NCBI RefSeq assembly: GCF_023897015.1
Contig: NZ_JAMHFY010000001.1
Span: 335,584-399,583, forward strand
DNA: 64,000 nt
Reading direction: 5' to 3'
Source of the DNA: Desulfosporosinus nitroreducens
Lineage (GTDB): Bacteria > Bacillota > Desulfitobacteriia > Desulfitobacteriales > Desulfitobacteriaceae
In this document: piece after piece, positions 37,040 to 47,375 of the stretch
How the letters are laid out: the number at the start of each line of letters is the position of its first letter
Numbering within the stretch: position 1 is the stretch's first letter
Made by a program: the position numbers and the translations under genes
Notes under the pieces: model-generated
Seen by the model: only the letters and a program-made list of their open reading frames with translations
Database searches by the model: none
What the model was told of the DNA's origin: nothing

Positions 37040-38065
37040 TTACTCCGGGAAAAGTACGCTGTCCATCCGACTCTGGGGCAACGAATAGCCTAAATGCTGA
37101 TAAGCTCTTGCTGTAGCCATTCGTCCACGCGGGGTACGTTGTAAAAATCCCATTTGAAGCAAAAAGGGTTCAACGACATCTTCAAGGGTGATCGATTCTT
37201 CTCCTATCGTTGCGGCAAGAGTATCCAGCCCGACTGGGCCTCCGGCGAAGGTCAAAATAATCGTCTTTAGTGCTTTTTGGTCAATCTGGTCTAAGCCCTC
37301 GGGGTCAACATCCAAGCGATTCAGTGCTTCTCTGGCTATGGTTTGAGTGACAGCACCGCCCTCCCAAACCAGAGCAAAATCCCGGACTCTCTTTAACAAG
37401 CGATTGCCAACTCTTGGTGTGCCGCGGGAACGGCGAGCGATCTCTTCCGCACCGTCGTCGGTAATACTCAAGCGCAAGATACTTGCTGCTCTCAGGACAA
37501 TATCTTTTAGATCCTCAACCTCATAGAATTCCAAACGACTGATAACCCCAAAGCGATCCCGCAAAGGAGACGTTAACTGTCCTGCACGGGTCGTTGCTCC
37601 TACTAATGTAAACGGAGGAAGGGACAAGCGGATTGAACGAGCACTGGGCCCTTTTCCAATCACAATATCCAGACACCCATCCTCCATGGCGGAATACAAG
37701 ATCTCTTCTGTTGCACTGCTTAAGCGGTGAATTTCATCTATAAAAAGAACATCACGAGGCTCTAAAGCGGTCAGAATCGCCGCTAAGTCCCCAGGACGTT
37801 CAATCGCTGGACCGGAAGTGGTGCGAACACTCACGCCCATTTCCGCAGCAATAATATTCGCGAGAGTCGTTTTTCCTAGGCCAGGCGGTCCATATAATAA
37901 GACATGATCCAGCGCTTCTCCGCGAGTGGAGGCGGCTTGAATAAAAACACTCAGGTTTTCTTTGACTTTTCTCTGCCCTATGTAGTCACTCAAGCGTTGA
38001 GGACGCAGCCCCTCTCCTTCACGATCTGCAGGTTGTTCTTGTGGCGCAACCAGACGCTCAGTCAT
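37040..38065 (-). CDS. ruvB: Holliday junction branch migration helicase RuvB
   Basis: A 341-residue AAA+ motor: [12 protein letters not shown], Walker [12 protein letters not shown], Walker B FIDEIHRL, sensor [18 protein letters not shown], and the winged-helix domain [28 protein letters not shown] precedes the ATG. Unusually, it is separated from ruvA by about 7.6 kb of catabolic genes, each side with its own terminator, so RuvB must be expressed independently of ruvCA. Confidence 0.97.
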   Translation of the reverse strand: MTERLVAPQEQPADREGEGLRPQRLSDYIGQRKVKENLSVFIQAASTRGEALDHVLLYGPPGLGKTTLANIIAAEMGVSVRTTSGPAIERPGDLAAILTALEPRDVLFIDEIHRLSSATEEILYSAMEDGCLDIVIGKGPSARSIRLSLPPFTLVGATTRAGQLTSPLRDRFGVISRLEFYEVEDLKDIVLRAASILRLSITDDGAEEIARRSRGTPRVGNRLLKRVRDFALVWEGGAVTQTIAREALNRLDVDPEGLDQIDQKALKTIILTFAGGPVGLDTLAATIGEESITLEDVVEPFLLQMGFLQRTPRGRMATARAYQHLGYSLPQSRMDSVLFPE

Positions 38066-38322
38066 ATTCTATCCCCCTCTCGTCACCAACGAAATTAAAT
38101 ATATTACAGAGCAGGTTTGTTTGCAAATTTCCTTATCTTTGCTAGGCTCCTCTTTGCAATCTTCACGTATAAAACCCTTCATCTCCAACCTAAACTTATT
38201 CTCCTTATAAGATAAAACTCCTGCATGCGAAGAAGATATAATCATCAGGTCTCTCTAGATATATACAAACACCTTCAGGTTAACTGCATTCATACAGTCA
38301 TCACACTACTCTAATACGCAAA
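38066..38322. other. Intergenic region upstream of ruvB
   Basis: No gene, RNA or clear promoter is convincing here. A 37-codon frame at 38182-38069 (minus) lacks a good binding site. The ruvB promoter must lie in this stretch. Confidence 0.5.
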
Positions 38323-38356
38323 AAGTAAGAGCCAAACAATACTTTTGGCTCTTACT
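38323..38356 (-). terminator. Terminator of the acetoacetate-type catabolic operon
   Basis: AGTAAGAGCCAAA and TTTGGCTCTTACT pair over a short loop. The minus strand continues CTTTTTGC. Confidence 0.85.
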
Positions 38357-38371
38357 CTTAAATACCAAGGG

Positions 38372-39550
38372 CTATCTTTCGACAACCATAGCCGTACCTT
38401 GCCCTCCGCCAATACATAATGTGGCGAGACCTCGTCTTATTTCCCTGCGTTTCATTTCGTACAAGAGTGTTACGAGAACCCGAGTCCCACTGGCGCCAAT
38501 CGGATGACCTAAAGCGATCGCCCCGCCGTTAACATTGGTTTTATCTGTATAAAGCTGAAGCCCGCGAGCAACTGCAATAGTCTGAGCAGCAAAGGCTTCA
38601 TTCGCTTCCACAAGATCAATGTCCTCAATAGTGAACCCTGCTTTGGACAATGCTTTGTGGCTGGCTGGAATCGGACCGGTACCCATTATTTTAGGATCCA
38701 CACCAGCAGAAGCAAAGGATACAATGAAAGCTAGCGGCTGCAACCCTAATTCGACGGCCTTTTCCTTAGACATAACGACCACAGCAGCCGCTCCGTCGTT
38801 GATACCTGACGCATTCCCAGCAGTCACTGTCCCTTCCTTTTTAAAGGCTGAACGAAGTTTGGTCAGTGAGTCTAAGGTCGTACCGAACTTCGGATATTCA
38901 TCTTTATCGAAGACTATGGGTTCCCCCTTACGCTGTGGAATCAGGACCGGAACAATCTCCTCATCAAAAATCCCCGCCTTGATGGCAGCTTCTGCTCGAT
39001 TTTGACTCTGCACTGCATAAGCGTCTTGCTCTTCACGAGAAATTCCAAACTGTTCAGCGATGTTCTCTGCCGTAATTCCCATGTGAATGTCATGGAAGGC
39101 ATCCAATAGTCCATCTTGAAGAACAGTATCAATCAACGTCCCATGTCCCAATCGATAACCTGTACGGGCCTTTTCCAGTACATACGGTGCCATTGACATA
39201 CTTTCCATTCCACCGGCAACGATGATCTCTGCATCTCCCGTCATAATGGCCTGAGCAGCACTCTCGACCGATTTAAGCCCAGATCCGCAAAGTTTATTCA
39301 GGGTCCATGAGGGTACCTCTTGAGGAATGCCAGCCTTAATGGCAGCCTGTCGCGCAGGATTTTGACCCAAGCCTCCCTGCAAGACATTTCCCATGATTAC
39401 TTCATCGACCTGTTCAGGAGTTAAACCGGCCCGTCTAATGGCCTCTTTGATAACCAGTCCGCCTAATTCGATCGCCGGAATTTGTCCTAAAGCTCCTCCA
39501 AAGGATCCGATAGGAGTACGAACTGCACTGATAATTACAACTTCTTTCAT
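38372..39550 (-). CDS. Acetyl-CoA C-acetyltransferase (thiolase)
   Basis: A 392-residue thiolase cleaving acetoacetyl-CoA to two acetyl-CoA (or the reverse). The nucleophile is C88 ([11 protein letters not shown]), with the catalytic pair H349 (LGHPIGASG) and C379 (CIGGGQG) and motif [11 protein letters not shown]. It is the last gene of the CoA transferase-dehydrogenase-permease-thiolase unit. Together with the other enzymes this indicates degradation of 3-hydroxybutyrate or acetoacetate, although a biosynthetic direction is chemically possible. Confidence 0.95.
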   Translation of the reverse strand: MKEVVIISAVRTPIGSFGGALGQIPAIELGGLVIKEAIRRAGLTPEQVDEVIMGNVLQGGLGQNPARQAAIKAGIPQEVPSWTLNKLCGSGLKSVESAAQAIMTGDAEIIVAGGMESMSMAPYVLEKARTGYRLGHGTLIDTVLQDGLLDAFHDIHMGITAENIAEQFGISREEQDAYAVQSQNRAEAAIKAGIFDEEIVPVLIPQRKGEPIVFDKDEYPKFGTTLDSLTKLRSAFKKEGTVTAGNASGINDGAAAVVVMSKEKAVELGLQPLAFIVSFASAGVDPKIMGTGPIPASHKALSKAGFTIEDIDLVEANEAFAAQTIAVARGLQLYTDKTNVNGGAIALGHPIGASGTRVLVTLLYEMKRREIRRGLATLCIGGGQGTAMVVER

Positions 39551-39689
39551 GATCCAGCCTCCTGTGTTTTTTCGTTACTCCTTCCGGTTTAGCAAAATAT
39601 CCAACCGGGGATCTTTGTTAAAACTCTCTGAATACCGATTATAATTTTCTCAACAAAGCGTTGTAATTCTTAGGAAGGATCTCTCAAAT

Positions 39690-41087
39690 TTAGTTAAAAC
39701 CTATAATGCCTTGCAGGAAAATGAGAGCAAAGACAGTAACAACGGGGATAAGCAGAGACGTAACGAAAATATCTTTATATGCGTCCTTATGAGTGAGACC
39801 AACGATCCCCAACAACGTGATAACTGCGCCATTATGGGGCATCGTATCCATTCCGCCTGAAGCTACGCTGGCAACTCTGTGCAGGAGTTCAGGATTTACA
39901 TTGACCCTGGTAGCCCATTCTAAATATTGTTTGCCAAAGGTATCCAGAGCGATACTCATTCCCCCGGAGGCAGAGCCCGTAATACCAGCTAAGGCAGTAA
40001 CAGTAGCTGCTTCTGAGGGAAGCGGACTGCCGCTTTGTCCAATACCCAATAAAAAATTAGCAATTGATTTAAAACCGGGCAGAGTTTTGATCACATTGCC
40101 ATAGCCAACTTCAGAAGCAGTATTCATCACAGCCAGCAAAGAACCGATTGTTCCGGCATTGATCGCTTTGGCAAGATTTCCTTTCATTGTTTTAGGATTG
40201 ATAAGAACCGCAATGGTTATCCCTACTACAAGTGCAATCATTAAGGCCCAGTTATTCATAGTCCCGACAAGTCCTGCTTTGGCAATATTATAAGGTGGTT
40301 GACCTACCCAACTCGCGATATCCCAAGCAGGGAAAACAAACTTTTGCAGAATTAGTGTGACGGCTAAGACAGAAACTAAGGGCAGTAAAGCTAGATAGGG
40401 ATTAGGCAGGTTTTTACCTTCAACTTGATCAGGTTCTTGCAGGGTATGCTGACCATATCCTTCCCCTTTAGCTTGTGCTTGCCGTTTACGATACTCTAAC
40501 CAAGCCATACCGCCCCCAAAGATCATAAGAGCAGCCAGGGTTCCAAACACAGGGGCAGCATATAAATCCGTATTGAAAAACTTCATGGGAATCGTGTTTT
40601 GAATCTGGGGGGTACCTGGTATTGCTGTCATTGTAAACGTAAAGGCACCTAAAGCGATAGTCCCTGGAAGAAGTCGTTTTGGGATATTTGCCTCTCTAAA
40701 CAGGGAAGCTCCAAAAGGATAAACCGCAAAGGCGACAACAAAAAGGCTAACTCCTCCATACGTAAGAATTGCTGCTGATAAGACCACTGCTAAGATAGCC
40801 TGCTTCGGGCCAAGTTTATTGACGATTGCTTTAGCGATCGACTCGGCTGCCCCGGATTCTTCCATCACTTTACCAAAAACGGCCCCGAGAAGGAAGAATG
40901 GAAAATATACCTTCAAGTAATTCGCCATATTTGGGAGAAATACTTCTGTATAGGTTGGCATTAAAGCCATGCCGGAAAATACCGCTGCCAACAGAGCAAA
41001 AACTGGCGCAAAAAAGATGACCGAAAAACCTCGGTATGCCATGTACATCAGCAAAACTAAACTTAGGATAATTCCAAGAACCGCCAA
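39690..41087 (-). CDS. GntP-family permease, probably hydroxy-/keto-acid uptake
   Basis: A 465-residue membrane protein with 12 or more helices. It has GntP-family features: FPFFLLGAVFGKVMEESG, ILTYGGVSLFVVAFAVYPFG, the conserved SGSPLPSEAATVTALAG and VASGGMDTMPHNGAVITLL. Relatives import gluconate or 3-hydroxybutyrate. The neighbours (CoA transferase, dehydrogenase, thiolase) make a short hydroxy- or keto-acid the likely substrate. AGGTG precedes the ATG. Confidence 0.9.
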   Translation of the reverse strand: MAVLGIILSLVLLMYMAYRGFSVIFFAPVFALLAAVFSGMALMPTYTEVFLPNMANYLKVYFPFFLLGAVFGKVMEESGAAESIAKAIVNKLGPKQAILAVVLSAAILTYGGVSLFVVAFAVYPFGASLFREANIPKRLLPGTIALGAFTFTMTAIPGTPQIQNTIPMKFFNTDLYAAPVFGTLAALMIFGGGMAWLEYRKRQAQAKGEGYGQHTLQEPDQVEGKNLPNPYLALLPLVSVLAVTLILQKFVFPAWDIASWVGQPPYNIAKAGLVGTMNNWALMIALVVGITIAVLINPKTMKGNLAKAINAGTIGSLLAVMNTASEVGYGNVIKTLPGFKSIANFLLGIGQSGSPLPSEAATVTALAGITGSASGGMSIALDTFGKQYLEWATRVNVNPELLHRVASVASGGMDTMPHNGAVITLLGIVGLTHKDAYKDIFVTSLLIPVVTVFALIFLQGIIGFN

Positions 41088-41247
41088 TAAAATGCACCTC
41101 CAACTAAATTTTTCTACCCTAGATCCGAAGTGAACATCTGCTTATCTATCCTAAAATGAAGCGCTCCGACCCTGGCCCATTCTTCAGTAATCCTATGAGG
41201 CAGAGGCTTCACGATTGCCGCGCCATTCCCTTATCCTGCTTTCAATT

Positions 41248-41994
41248 TTAGATGAAAATTCCGCCATTTATATCCAGGACCGCCCCAGTGATATATGCAG
41301 AGGAGTCTGATGCTAAGAAAAGGGCTGCATTTGCTACTTCTTCAGGTTCAGCAAATCGTCCGACTGGGATCTTTGCTATCAGTGCCTTTAATTGATCTTC
41401 AGGGTATTTATTCATCATGTCCGTATTAATATATCCAGGCGCTAAGGCATTACAGGTAATTCCTTTAGTCGCATTTTCAACAGCAGTTACTTTTGTTAAC
41501 CCAATCAACCCCGACTTTGAAGTTGCATAATACCCAGTTCCGAAGATTCCCATGCGGGCAGTTAACGAGGAAAGATTCACAATTCGTCCATATCCCTGCA
41601 AACGCATAGACGGAAGTACCGCTTTCGTGCAGATAAAAGGTCCGGTCAGATTAACCGCCATGACAGCCTCCCAATTGGACAGATTGCCTTTATGAAGCAG
41701 TCCGTCCCGATTGATACCAGCGTTATTGACAAGAATATCCACCCTTCCGAAACGTTCGATAATCTTTTCCACCATGCTGTTTACTTCGTTTTCTTTACTC
41801 ACATCCGCGAGGAACAGCTCAGCCTCCACCCCTAGTTTCCGTAGTTCTTCCACGGCTTCCAAAGCCTTAACTTCATTAAATGAAATATCATTAACTGCAA
41901 TCTTGGCCCCTTCACGAGCGAAATTAAGAGCAATGGCCTTACCAATTCCTTGACCGCCTCCTGTAATTAGAGCAACTCTATCTTTTATTTTCAT
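41248..41994 (-). CDS. Short-chain dehydrogenase, 3-hydroxybutyrate/3-oxoacyl type
   Basis: A 248-residue SDR. It has the NAD(P) motif [19 protein letters not shown], catalytic S-Y-K ([20 protein letters not shown]) and C-terminal GAVLDINGG. It resembles FabG, PhaB and 3-hydroxybutyrate dehydrogenases, which cannot be told apart from motifs alone. The operon context favours oxidation of a 3-hydroxyacid to acetoacetate. The ATG at 41994 overlaps the CoA-transferase stop (ATGA), so translation is coupled. GGAAGGTG is upstream. Confidence 0.92.
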   Translation of the reverse strand: MKIKDRVALITGGGQGIGKAIALNFAREGAKIAVNDISFNEVKALEAVEELRKLGVEAELFLADVSKENEVNSMVEKIIERFGRVDILVNNAGINRDGLLHKGNLSNWEAVMAVNLTGPFICTKAVLPSMRLQGYGRIVNLSSLTARMGIFGTGYYATSKSGLIGLTKVTAVENATKGITCNALAPGYINTDMMNKYPEDQLKALIAKIPVGRFAEPEEVANAALFLASDSSAYITGAVLDINGGIFI

Positions 41995-43571
41995 TTTGCT
42001 ACACACCTTCCATTGAGTTCCTGACTTATTTTCATGAGTATTGGATTGAAAAGTTTCGAATCCATTGTTTTTAAGGAATCAGCAATAATGGGCTTAAAAT
42101 CCATCAGGGCTAAAATGTCCTTTTGAAGATCGATGCCAGGAGCAATTTCTTCAAGCACGAGACCTTCTTCACCCAGCCTGAACACTGCTCGTTCAGTCAC
42201 AAACAACACCTGCTGTCCTTTCTTTCGCGCATAGTTTCCACTGAAAGTGACATGCTCAACGTCTTGGATCAACTTAGAAATTTTTCCTTCTTGCAGGATG
42301 ACTAGCTTACCGTCCTTAACCTCTACCTTTAATCCATTAGCAGTAAAGCTTCCACAAAATACAACTTTTTTTGCGGTTTGAGAAATATTAATGAATCCGC
42401 CTGCCCCAGCAATGCGTGTCCCAAACCGGCTAACATTAACATTACCGTGTCTGTCCAATTGAGCCATCCCCAAAACCGTGATGTCCAGTCCTCCACCATC
42501 ATAAAAATCGAATTGATAAGGTTGATCTAAAATACAATCAGGATTAAAACTCGCTCCAAAACTTAACCCTCCAGCAGGAACTCCCCCAATCGGACCGGAT
42601 TCCACTGTCAATACAAATTGGTCTAAGACCCCTTCTTCCGCGGCAACCGATGCTACCCCTTCAGGAACACCGATTCCTAAATTAACAATTGCTTCTGGGG
42701 TTACCTCCATAAAAGCCCTTCTAGCCATGATCTTTCGTTCATCGAGAGAAATCGCTTTAAGTTCTGTAAACGGCAATCGTATTTCACCACTGTAGGAGGG
42801 GTTATATTGTTCACCAAACGATTGCATATGGAATTCAGGCTGACTCGCTATTACAATTGCATCCACTAAAATTCCAGGAATTTTGACATCTCTGGCATTA
42901 ATACTTCCCGCTTGAACGACACGCTCCACCTGTACTATCACAACACCTCCACTGTTTTTAACCGCTTGGGCAATGGAGAGCCCTTCAAGAGTGAGTGCTT
43001 CCTTTTCAAACGAGATATTCCCTAATTCATCGGCAGATGTTCCTCTAATAAAAGCTGCGTCAATCGGGAAGGAATGATAGAGGAGATACTCCTTTCCCTT
43101 AAAGCTCATGAGTTCCACTAAATCCTCCTGGGTAATCTGATTTAGCTTTCCCCCGCCATGACGTGGATCAACAAAAGTCTCAAGACCAATATGGGTTAAG
43201 GTCCCCGGCTTACCGGCTGCAATATCTCGGAAGAGATGGGAGATAACTCCTTGCGGAAAATTGTAGGCTTCAATCTTATTTTCAACAGCCATCTTCCCTA
43301 ACTTGGGCGCTAGGTTCCAGTGCCCGCCAACAACGCGCTTGATGAGCCCATTATGCGCCAAATGGTTCATTCCCCGATCTTTAGAATCCCCTTGCCCTGC
43401 CGCATACACCAAGGATAAATTCTTAGGTAAACCCGTCTCAATAAATCTCTTTTCCAAAGCCATCGTCAATTCTTCTGGATGTCCAATACTGACAAATCCA
43501 TCAATGGCGACCATGCTTCCATCCTTGATCAACGCGATCGCTTCATCCGCAGTTAAGACCGCCTTCTTCAT
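41991..43571 (-). CDS. Fused-subunit acyl-CoA:acetate/3-ketoacid CoA transferase
   Basis: A 526-residue family I CoA transferase in which alpha and beta halves are fused. The alpha half begins [20 protein letters not shown] and has the [10 protein letters not shown] region. The beta half carries the catalytic Glu in [18 protein letters not shown] and the Gly-rich [16 protein letters not shown]. It would activate acetoacetate (or another short acid) by transfer of CoA from acetyl- or succinyl-CoA. It is the first gene behind a sigma-54 promoter and GACAGGAGG precedes its ATG. Confidence 0.94.
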   Translation of the reverse strand: MKKAVLTADEAIALIKDGSMVAIDGFVSIGHPEELTMALEKRFIETGLPKNLSLVYAAGQGDSKDRGMNHLAHNGLIKRVVGGHWNLAPKLGKMAVENKIEAYNFPQGVISHLFRDIAAGKPGTLTHIGLETFVDPRHGGGKLNQITQEDLVELMSFKGKEYLLYHSFPIDAAFIRGTSADELGNISFEKEALTLEGLSIAQAVKNSGGVVIVQVERVVQAGSINARDVKIPGILVDAIVIASQPEFHMQSFGEQYNPSYSGEIRLPFTELKAISLDERKIMARRAFMEVTPEAIVNLGIGVPEGVASVAAEEGVLDQFVLTVESGPIGGVPAGGLSFGASFNPDCILDQPYQFDFYDGGGLDITVLGMAQLDRHGNVNVSRFGTRIAGAGGFINISQTAKKVVFCGSFTANGLKVEVKDGKLVILQEGKISKLIQDVEHVTFSGNYARKKGQQVLFVTERAVFRLGEEGLVLEEIAPGIDLQKDILALMDFKPIIADSLKTMDSKLFNPILMKISQELNGRCVAK

Positions 43572-43685
43572 CGCGATTATCCTCCTGTCAAGCTTTTTAA
43601 GTGTCCGTACCTAAACTCTCCTCGCTCCTTCTCATCCTTCTTGCTTCTTCCAGAAGAATCAAAATTTCCACGCAACTTATCTATA

Positions 43686-43703
43686 AGCAAGATACATGCC
43701 AAA
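43686..43703 (-). promoter_or_regulatory. Sigma-54 (-24/-12) promoter of the catabolic operon
   Basis: On the minus strand TTGGCATGTATCTTGCT has GG and GC separated by exactly ten bases, near the TGGCAC-N5-TTGC consensus. It lies about 115 bases before the CoA-transferase start and beside an activator gene of the sigma-54 type. Confidence 0.85.
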
Positions 43704-43740
43704 AAAATAAAACCCTGAAAGCCTTAGCCTCCAGGGTTTT
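43701..43740 (-). terminator. Terminator of the sigma-54 activator gene
   Basis: AAAACCCTG and CAGGGTTTT pair across a 14-base loop and run into ATTTTTTT. The T-tract itself leads into the -24 element of the next promoter. Confidence 0.85.
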
Positions 43741-43780
43741 ATAGAAAAGATATTATTTAAGCAGGCAGCAATATGTAGCT

Positions 43781-43866
43781 ATTTCGCAACGTTTGCAATC
43801 TGCTTATTGTAAGCTATCCTTGTTATGACTCAAATCTAGCATTTCATGTAGCCCCTTCGCTACATG
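43781..43866. promoter_or_regulatory. Candidate upstream activator sites
   Basis: Two short inverted repeats lie 80-170 bases upstream of the -24 element: CATGTAGC-CCCTTC-GCTACATG (43845-43866) and GCAA-CGT-TTGC inside TTTCGCAACGTTTGCAAT (43784-43801 region). Either could bind the Fis-type helix of the activator. Confidence 0.4.
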
Positions 43867-43882
43867 TCGCGAATGCGCTGCT

Positions 43883-45589
43883 TTATAATCCATACTTTTC
43901 CATTTTGCGATAGAGATTTGTTCGATGAATTCCTAAAATTTCCGCAGTTTTAACTTTATTTCCATCCGTTGTCTTTAGAGCCTTAAGTATAGCCTTACGC
44001 TCCGCCTCCGCAAGTTCTAGCGCTAATGGTTGCAGAGATGTGTTTCCGCGCCGCCCCTCTAAATCTTGAAGATATAAGGGAAGATCTTTAAGCTGAATCA
44101 TCCCCCCTTCCGCGACGTTGATGGCTCTTTCAATCGCATTTTGCAGTTCTCGAACATTTCCAGGCCATGCATAAAGCTGAAATAGTTCCATAACCCAACG
44201 ATCGAGTTTTCTTAAGGATAGCCCCAGTTCGTGTTGGAATTTAGACAATAGATGTTCGCTTAAAAGTAAGACATCCCCTTCCCGTTCCCGCAAAGGAGGT
44301 ATGGTCACCGTAAACACATTGAGCCGATAATAGAGATCACGGCGGAATTCTCCTTCCCCTATCATTTTTTCCAAGTCTCGATGAGTGGCAGCTATAACCC
44401 TTATGTCTAGTTGCTGTAATCGATTACTTCCTACTCTTTCAATTTCTTTTTCTTGTAAGATCCGTAAAACTTTTGCTTGCATAGGGAGTGGCAGATCACC
44501 GATCTCGTCTAAGAAAATTGTCCCTCTGTTAGCTAACTCAAATTTTCCTGGTTTACCGCCTTTCTTGGCTCCGGTAAAGGCACCTTCTTCATACCCGAAA
44601 AGTTCTGACTCCAAAAGCTCCGCTGGAATTGCCCCGCAGTTCACTCGCACAAACGGTTGGTCATGGCGCGTACTGGCGGCATGAATAGCATGGGCAAAGA
44701 GCTCTTTACCTGTGCCGCTCTCTCCACGCAAAAGTACCGTTGACTTAACTAACGCCGCCCTTTCCGCCAGCGCTATCGTCCGAAGCATAGCTTGACTCTT
44801 GCCGATAATGTTACTAAATGTATAGCGAAACTTCTGATAGTGTTTTAATTCCTTTTCATAGAATTTTAGCTTGTTCTCCAATAAATCCAACTTCTCTGCC
44901 AAAGTACGAAGCTCTCGGACATCCCGAAACATAACCTTGCCTACTGCACCGATAAGTTTACCCTCTTCCCTCAAAGGAAGGCGCATCACCATCGCTTCTT
45001 TTCCGTTAATATCCATGACCTCTCCGATTTCTGCCAAACCAGTCTGGGCAACAATATGCATTCGACTGCTCGGTAGAATGTCAGTACAGAGACGACCGAT
45101 AGCATCCTCTTGCTCAATATTAAGGAACCGACAGTAGCTCTTCGTAATTCTGGTTATAATGCCTTTTGAGTCTACGACCATAACGCCGTCGTAGGCTTGT
45201 TCAAAAATACTTTCTAAGCTCGTGAGGCTGTTTAGCGTATTATCTAAACGAGATAATACTGTTTGCAATTCGCTGCCGTCCTGAAAAACGACAACCGCAC
45301 CGACTGTTTCTCCGTCTTGATTAATAGGAGAACGGTTCGTGATAAACATCCGTTCTCCTATTAACAGTTGATCCGAGTTAGCGTCTCCACTCAGTATTAC
45401 GTTGTTGAGTTTAGAATTCGGAATAACATCTATTATTTTCTTGCCAATAATGCCTTCTACGTCTATCCCAATGAAGTTAGCTGCAGCTGGATTGCAATAA
45501 CAGACAGCATCTTGATCATCTATCACAATAATGCCAGCCTTAAGGGCTTGAAAAGCCTGATCCAATTTAATAATTTGATGAGATTTCAT
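43883..45589 (-). CDS. PAS-PAS sigma-54-dependent transcriptional activator
   Basis: A 568-residue enhancer-binding protein. Two PAS domains cover about residues 8-110 and 122-235 (AGIIVIDDQDAVCYCNPAA; DGVMVVDSKGIITRI). A short coiled coil follows, then an AAA+ domain with Walker A GESGTGKELFAHAIH, the sigma-54 contact loop EGAFTGAKKGG and FLDEIGDLPL. The C-terminal Fis-type helix-turn-helix is KVKTAEILGIHRTNLYRKM. It would sense a ligand through PAS and activate the adjacent -24/-12 promoter. AGGAGG precedes the ATG, and an extended -10 (TGCTATACT) lies near 45634-45639. Confidence 0.95.
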   Translation of the reverse strand: MKSHQIIKLDQAFQALKAGIIVIDDQDAVCYCNPAAANFIGIDVEGIIGKKIIDVIPNSKLNNVILSGDANSDQLLIGERMFITNRSPINQDGETVGAVVVFQDGSELQTVLSRLDNTLNSLTSLESIFEQAYDGVMVVDSKGIITRITKSYCRFLNIEQEDAIGRLCTDILPSSRMHIVAQTGLAEIGEVMDINGKEAMVMRLPLREEGKLIGAVGKVMFRDVRELRTLAEKLDLLENKLKFYEKELKHYQKFRYTFSNIIGKSQAMLRTIALAERAALVKSTVLLRGESGTGKELFAHAIHAASTRHDQPFVRVNCGAIPAELLESELFGYEEGAFTGAKKGGKPGKFELANRGTIFLDEIGDLPLPMQAKVLRILQEKEIERVGSNRLQQLDIRVIAATHRDLEKMIGEGEFRRDLYYRLNVFTVTIPPLREREGDVLLLSEHLLSKFQHELGLSLRKLDRWVMELFQLYAWPGNVRELQNAIERAINVAEGGMIQLKDLPLYLQDLEGRRGNTSLQPLALELAEAERKAILKALKTTDGNKVKTAEILGIHRTNLYRKMEKYGL

Positions 45590-45694
45590 GCTTTCCCCTC
45601 CTGTTTAGGGTCATAAGTATGGCGCCTAATTAAAGTATAGCATGTTTATCCAAATCTTAGCCCATTTCATAAGTGCGGCATACTTCGTTGAAAT

Positions 45695-45722
45695 AAGCCC
45701 CAAAGATGTGTCTTTGGGGCTT
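45695..45722 (-). terminator. Terminator after ruvA
   Basis: AAGCCCCAAAG and CTTTGGGGCTT form an 11-bp stem with a six-base loop, followed on the minus strand by ATTTC. It isolates ruvCA from the catabolic genes. Confidence 0.85.
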
Positions 45723-45728
45723 AACTTT

Positions 45729-46328
45729 CTAGCTTGGAGCAAGTAACCGCAATGCCTTCTTAACCTGCTCTTCAGTGGTTAATTCCCCACTGTCTTTTTG
45801 GATCTGACCAACAGCCTGCCGTGCTTCGTCCAAACCAAAACCTAAGGCCAGCAAAGTTTGCACTGTCTCGGAGTGAGTATGGGAAGAGGATTCAGAGAAC
45901 GAGCTCTCTCCAATTGGAAACGTACTGTGTCCTTTAAACTTTTCTTTAAGTTCGAGAATAAGCCGTTGTGCTGTCTTTTTACCGATGCCTGGGACCTTAG
46001 TCAATAAATTAAGATTTTCACTAACAATAGCACTTTCAATCTGAACCGCGCCAAAGGTTGAAAGCAGAGATATAGCCGCCTTAGGCCCAATGCCTGAAAC
46101 ACTTAACATTTGAAGAAAGAGTTGCTTTTCTTCAAATGAGGAGAACCCATAAAGAGATAAATCGTCTTCGCGCATAACGACATGGGTATATACGACAAGT
46201 TCCTGCCCTGGTTGAGCCTTTGCCAACAACCCATACGGCACAGTGAGCAAGTAACCTGTTCCCTGTACATCGAGCACTAGACGATCGGACTGGATTTCCC
46301 ACACCTTGCCACGCAACATTCCAATCAT
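45729..46328 (-). CDS. ruvA: Holliday junction branch migration protein RuvA
   Basis: A 199-residue junction-binding protein. It has an N-terminal OB fold ([20 protein letters not shown]), tandem helix-hairpin-helix motifs ([36 protein letters not shown]) and a C-terminal RuvB-contact domain ([11 protein letters not shown]). Its start overlaps the ruvC stop by four bases. In most Firmicutes ruvB follows directly; here it does not. Confidence 0.96.
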   Translation of the reverse strand: MIGMLRGKVWEIQSDRLVLDVQGTGYLLTVPYGLLAKAQPGQELVVYTHVVMREDDLSLYGFSSFEEKQLFLQMLSVSGIGPKAAISLLSTFGAVQIESAIVSENLNLLTKVPGIGKKTAQRLILELKEKFKGHSTFPIGESSFSESSSHTHSETVQTLLALGFGLDEARQAVGQIQKDSGELTTEEQVKKALRLLAPS

Positions 46329-46822
46329 CTTAAATCCCCCATTCTCTGGTTCAAAGCAAAGCTATGCGCATGACAGATCGCAATTGCCAGAGCATCAGCA
46401 GTATCGTCTGGCTTCGGAATTTCATTTAGCCCCAGTAATCCTCTGACCATCTGTTGGACCTGATTTTTTTCGGCTCTTCCATACCCTACTACGGCTTGTT
46501 TAACCTGCAATGGAGTATATTCATAAATCGGAAGGCCATGTTGGGCACCAGCCAATAAAACAACCCCCCGCGCATGCCCTACAGCTAAGGCGGTCGTGGT
46601 ATTTCGATTAAAAAATAACTCTTCAACTGCAATATGATCCGGAGTGTGTATACGCAGATACGGCTCTATATTTTCATATAACATCAGCAAGCGCTCTGCC
46701 AATGGCGTATGAGCAGGCGTACGCCAGCATGAATAATCGAGCGCACTTAAGGTGTTCCCTTTTTGTTCTATTAATCCATACCCCATAATTGCCGTTCCTG
46801 GGTCAATTCCTAAAATAATCAT
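46325..46822 (-). CDS. ruvC: Holliday junction resolvase RuvC
   Basis: A 165-residue RNase H-fold nuclease with the acidic catalytic residues in [22 protein letters not shown] and the C-terminal [13 protein letters not shown]. The start at 46822 follows AAAGGAAG; the 26 additional upstream codons are basic and not conserved. Overlaps ruvA, so the pair is coupled. Confidence 0.96.
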   Translation of the reverse strand: MIILGIDPGTAIMGYGLIEQKGNTLSALDYSCWRTPAHTPLAERLLMLYENIEPYLRIHTPDHIAVEELFFNRNTTTALAVGHARGVVLLAGAQHGLPIYEYTPLQVKQAVVGYGRAEKNQVQQMVRGLLGLNEIPKPDDTADALAIAICHAHSFALNQRMGDLR

Positions 46823-46896
46823 GCACGTCTTCCTTTCAATCCTAATAGATTTCGACAGAAGACGGACGATTTCCTTTCTTTTTTTACTAATCTGTT

Positions 46897-47265
46897 TCAC
46901 TCAAGCCAAAGGGATTCACTTGCAGAATCAATGAACGACTGAACTTCATCTAAAGAATAGAACTCAACCTTATGAGCCATATCTATGATTTCCTTTGGCC
47001 ATGACTCTACACTTAACCCTGTTACTATAACATTGCCATTCACTCCGGGTTTTCCTTCGATCACAGAAAGCACCCCTTGTTCCAAACCGAAATGATAGCT
47101 TTCCTTTTCAGTAGCTTCACCTGCTAACACATCTGCCGAATTCAAAGTGTTCAATACGGACTCAGCGCGATCTTTGTTGGACCACCATAAGGTTGTAGCA
47201 GGAACTATGCAACCAATTCCCAATCCTAGAATAAGAACTAAACTAACAACTTTCCACCTGGACAT
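46897..47265 (-). CDS. BofC-like protein with signal anchor
   Basis: A 122-residue protein with an N-terminal membrane segment (VVSLVLILGLGIGCIVPATT). The extracytoplasmic domain FGLEQGVLSVIEGKPG, then VTGLSVESWPKEI, then FYSLDEVQSFIDSASE resembles the C-terminal domain of BofC, a forespore protein that acts in the sigma-K checkpoint of Bacillus. bofC also precedes ruvA in Bacillus, which supports the call. The N-terminal BofC domain is missing. Confidence 0.65.
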   Translation of the reverse strand: MSRWKVVSLVLILGLGIGCIVPATTLWWSNKDRAESVLNTLNSADVLAGEATEKESYHFGLEQGVLSVIEGKPGVNGNVIVTGLSVESWPKEIIDMAHKVEFYSLDEVQSFIDSASESLWLE

Positions 47266-47271
47266 AATGAA

Positions 47272-47321
47272 AAACCCTCCTGACTATTGTCTTCTTAGCT
47301 ATAGTCTTGCCAGGAGGGTTT
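47272..47321 (-). terminator. Terminator after yebC, ahead of the BofC-like gene
   Basis: AAACCCTCCTG and CAGGAGGGTTT form an 11-bp stem, followed on the minus strand by TTTTTC. The BofC-like ATG comes six bases later, so the hairpin may also act as an attenuator or mask that gene's start region. Confidence 0.75.
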
Positions 47322-47375
47322 ACTTTAATCGTTTTTACCATATTCCTTTTACTTGATCTTGTGACAGGCTTGTCT

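Noticed and set aside
38069..38182. 37-codon frame upstream of ruvB
   Set aside because: Weak start context, no recognisable domain, and it runs into the ruvB ribosome-binding site.
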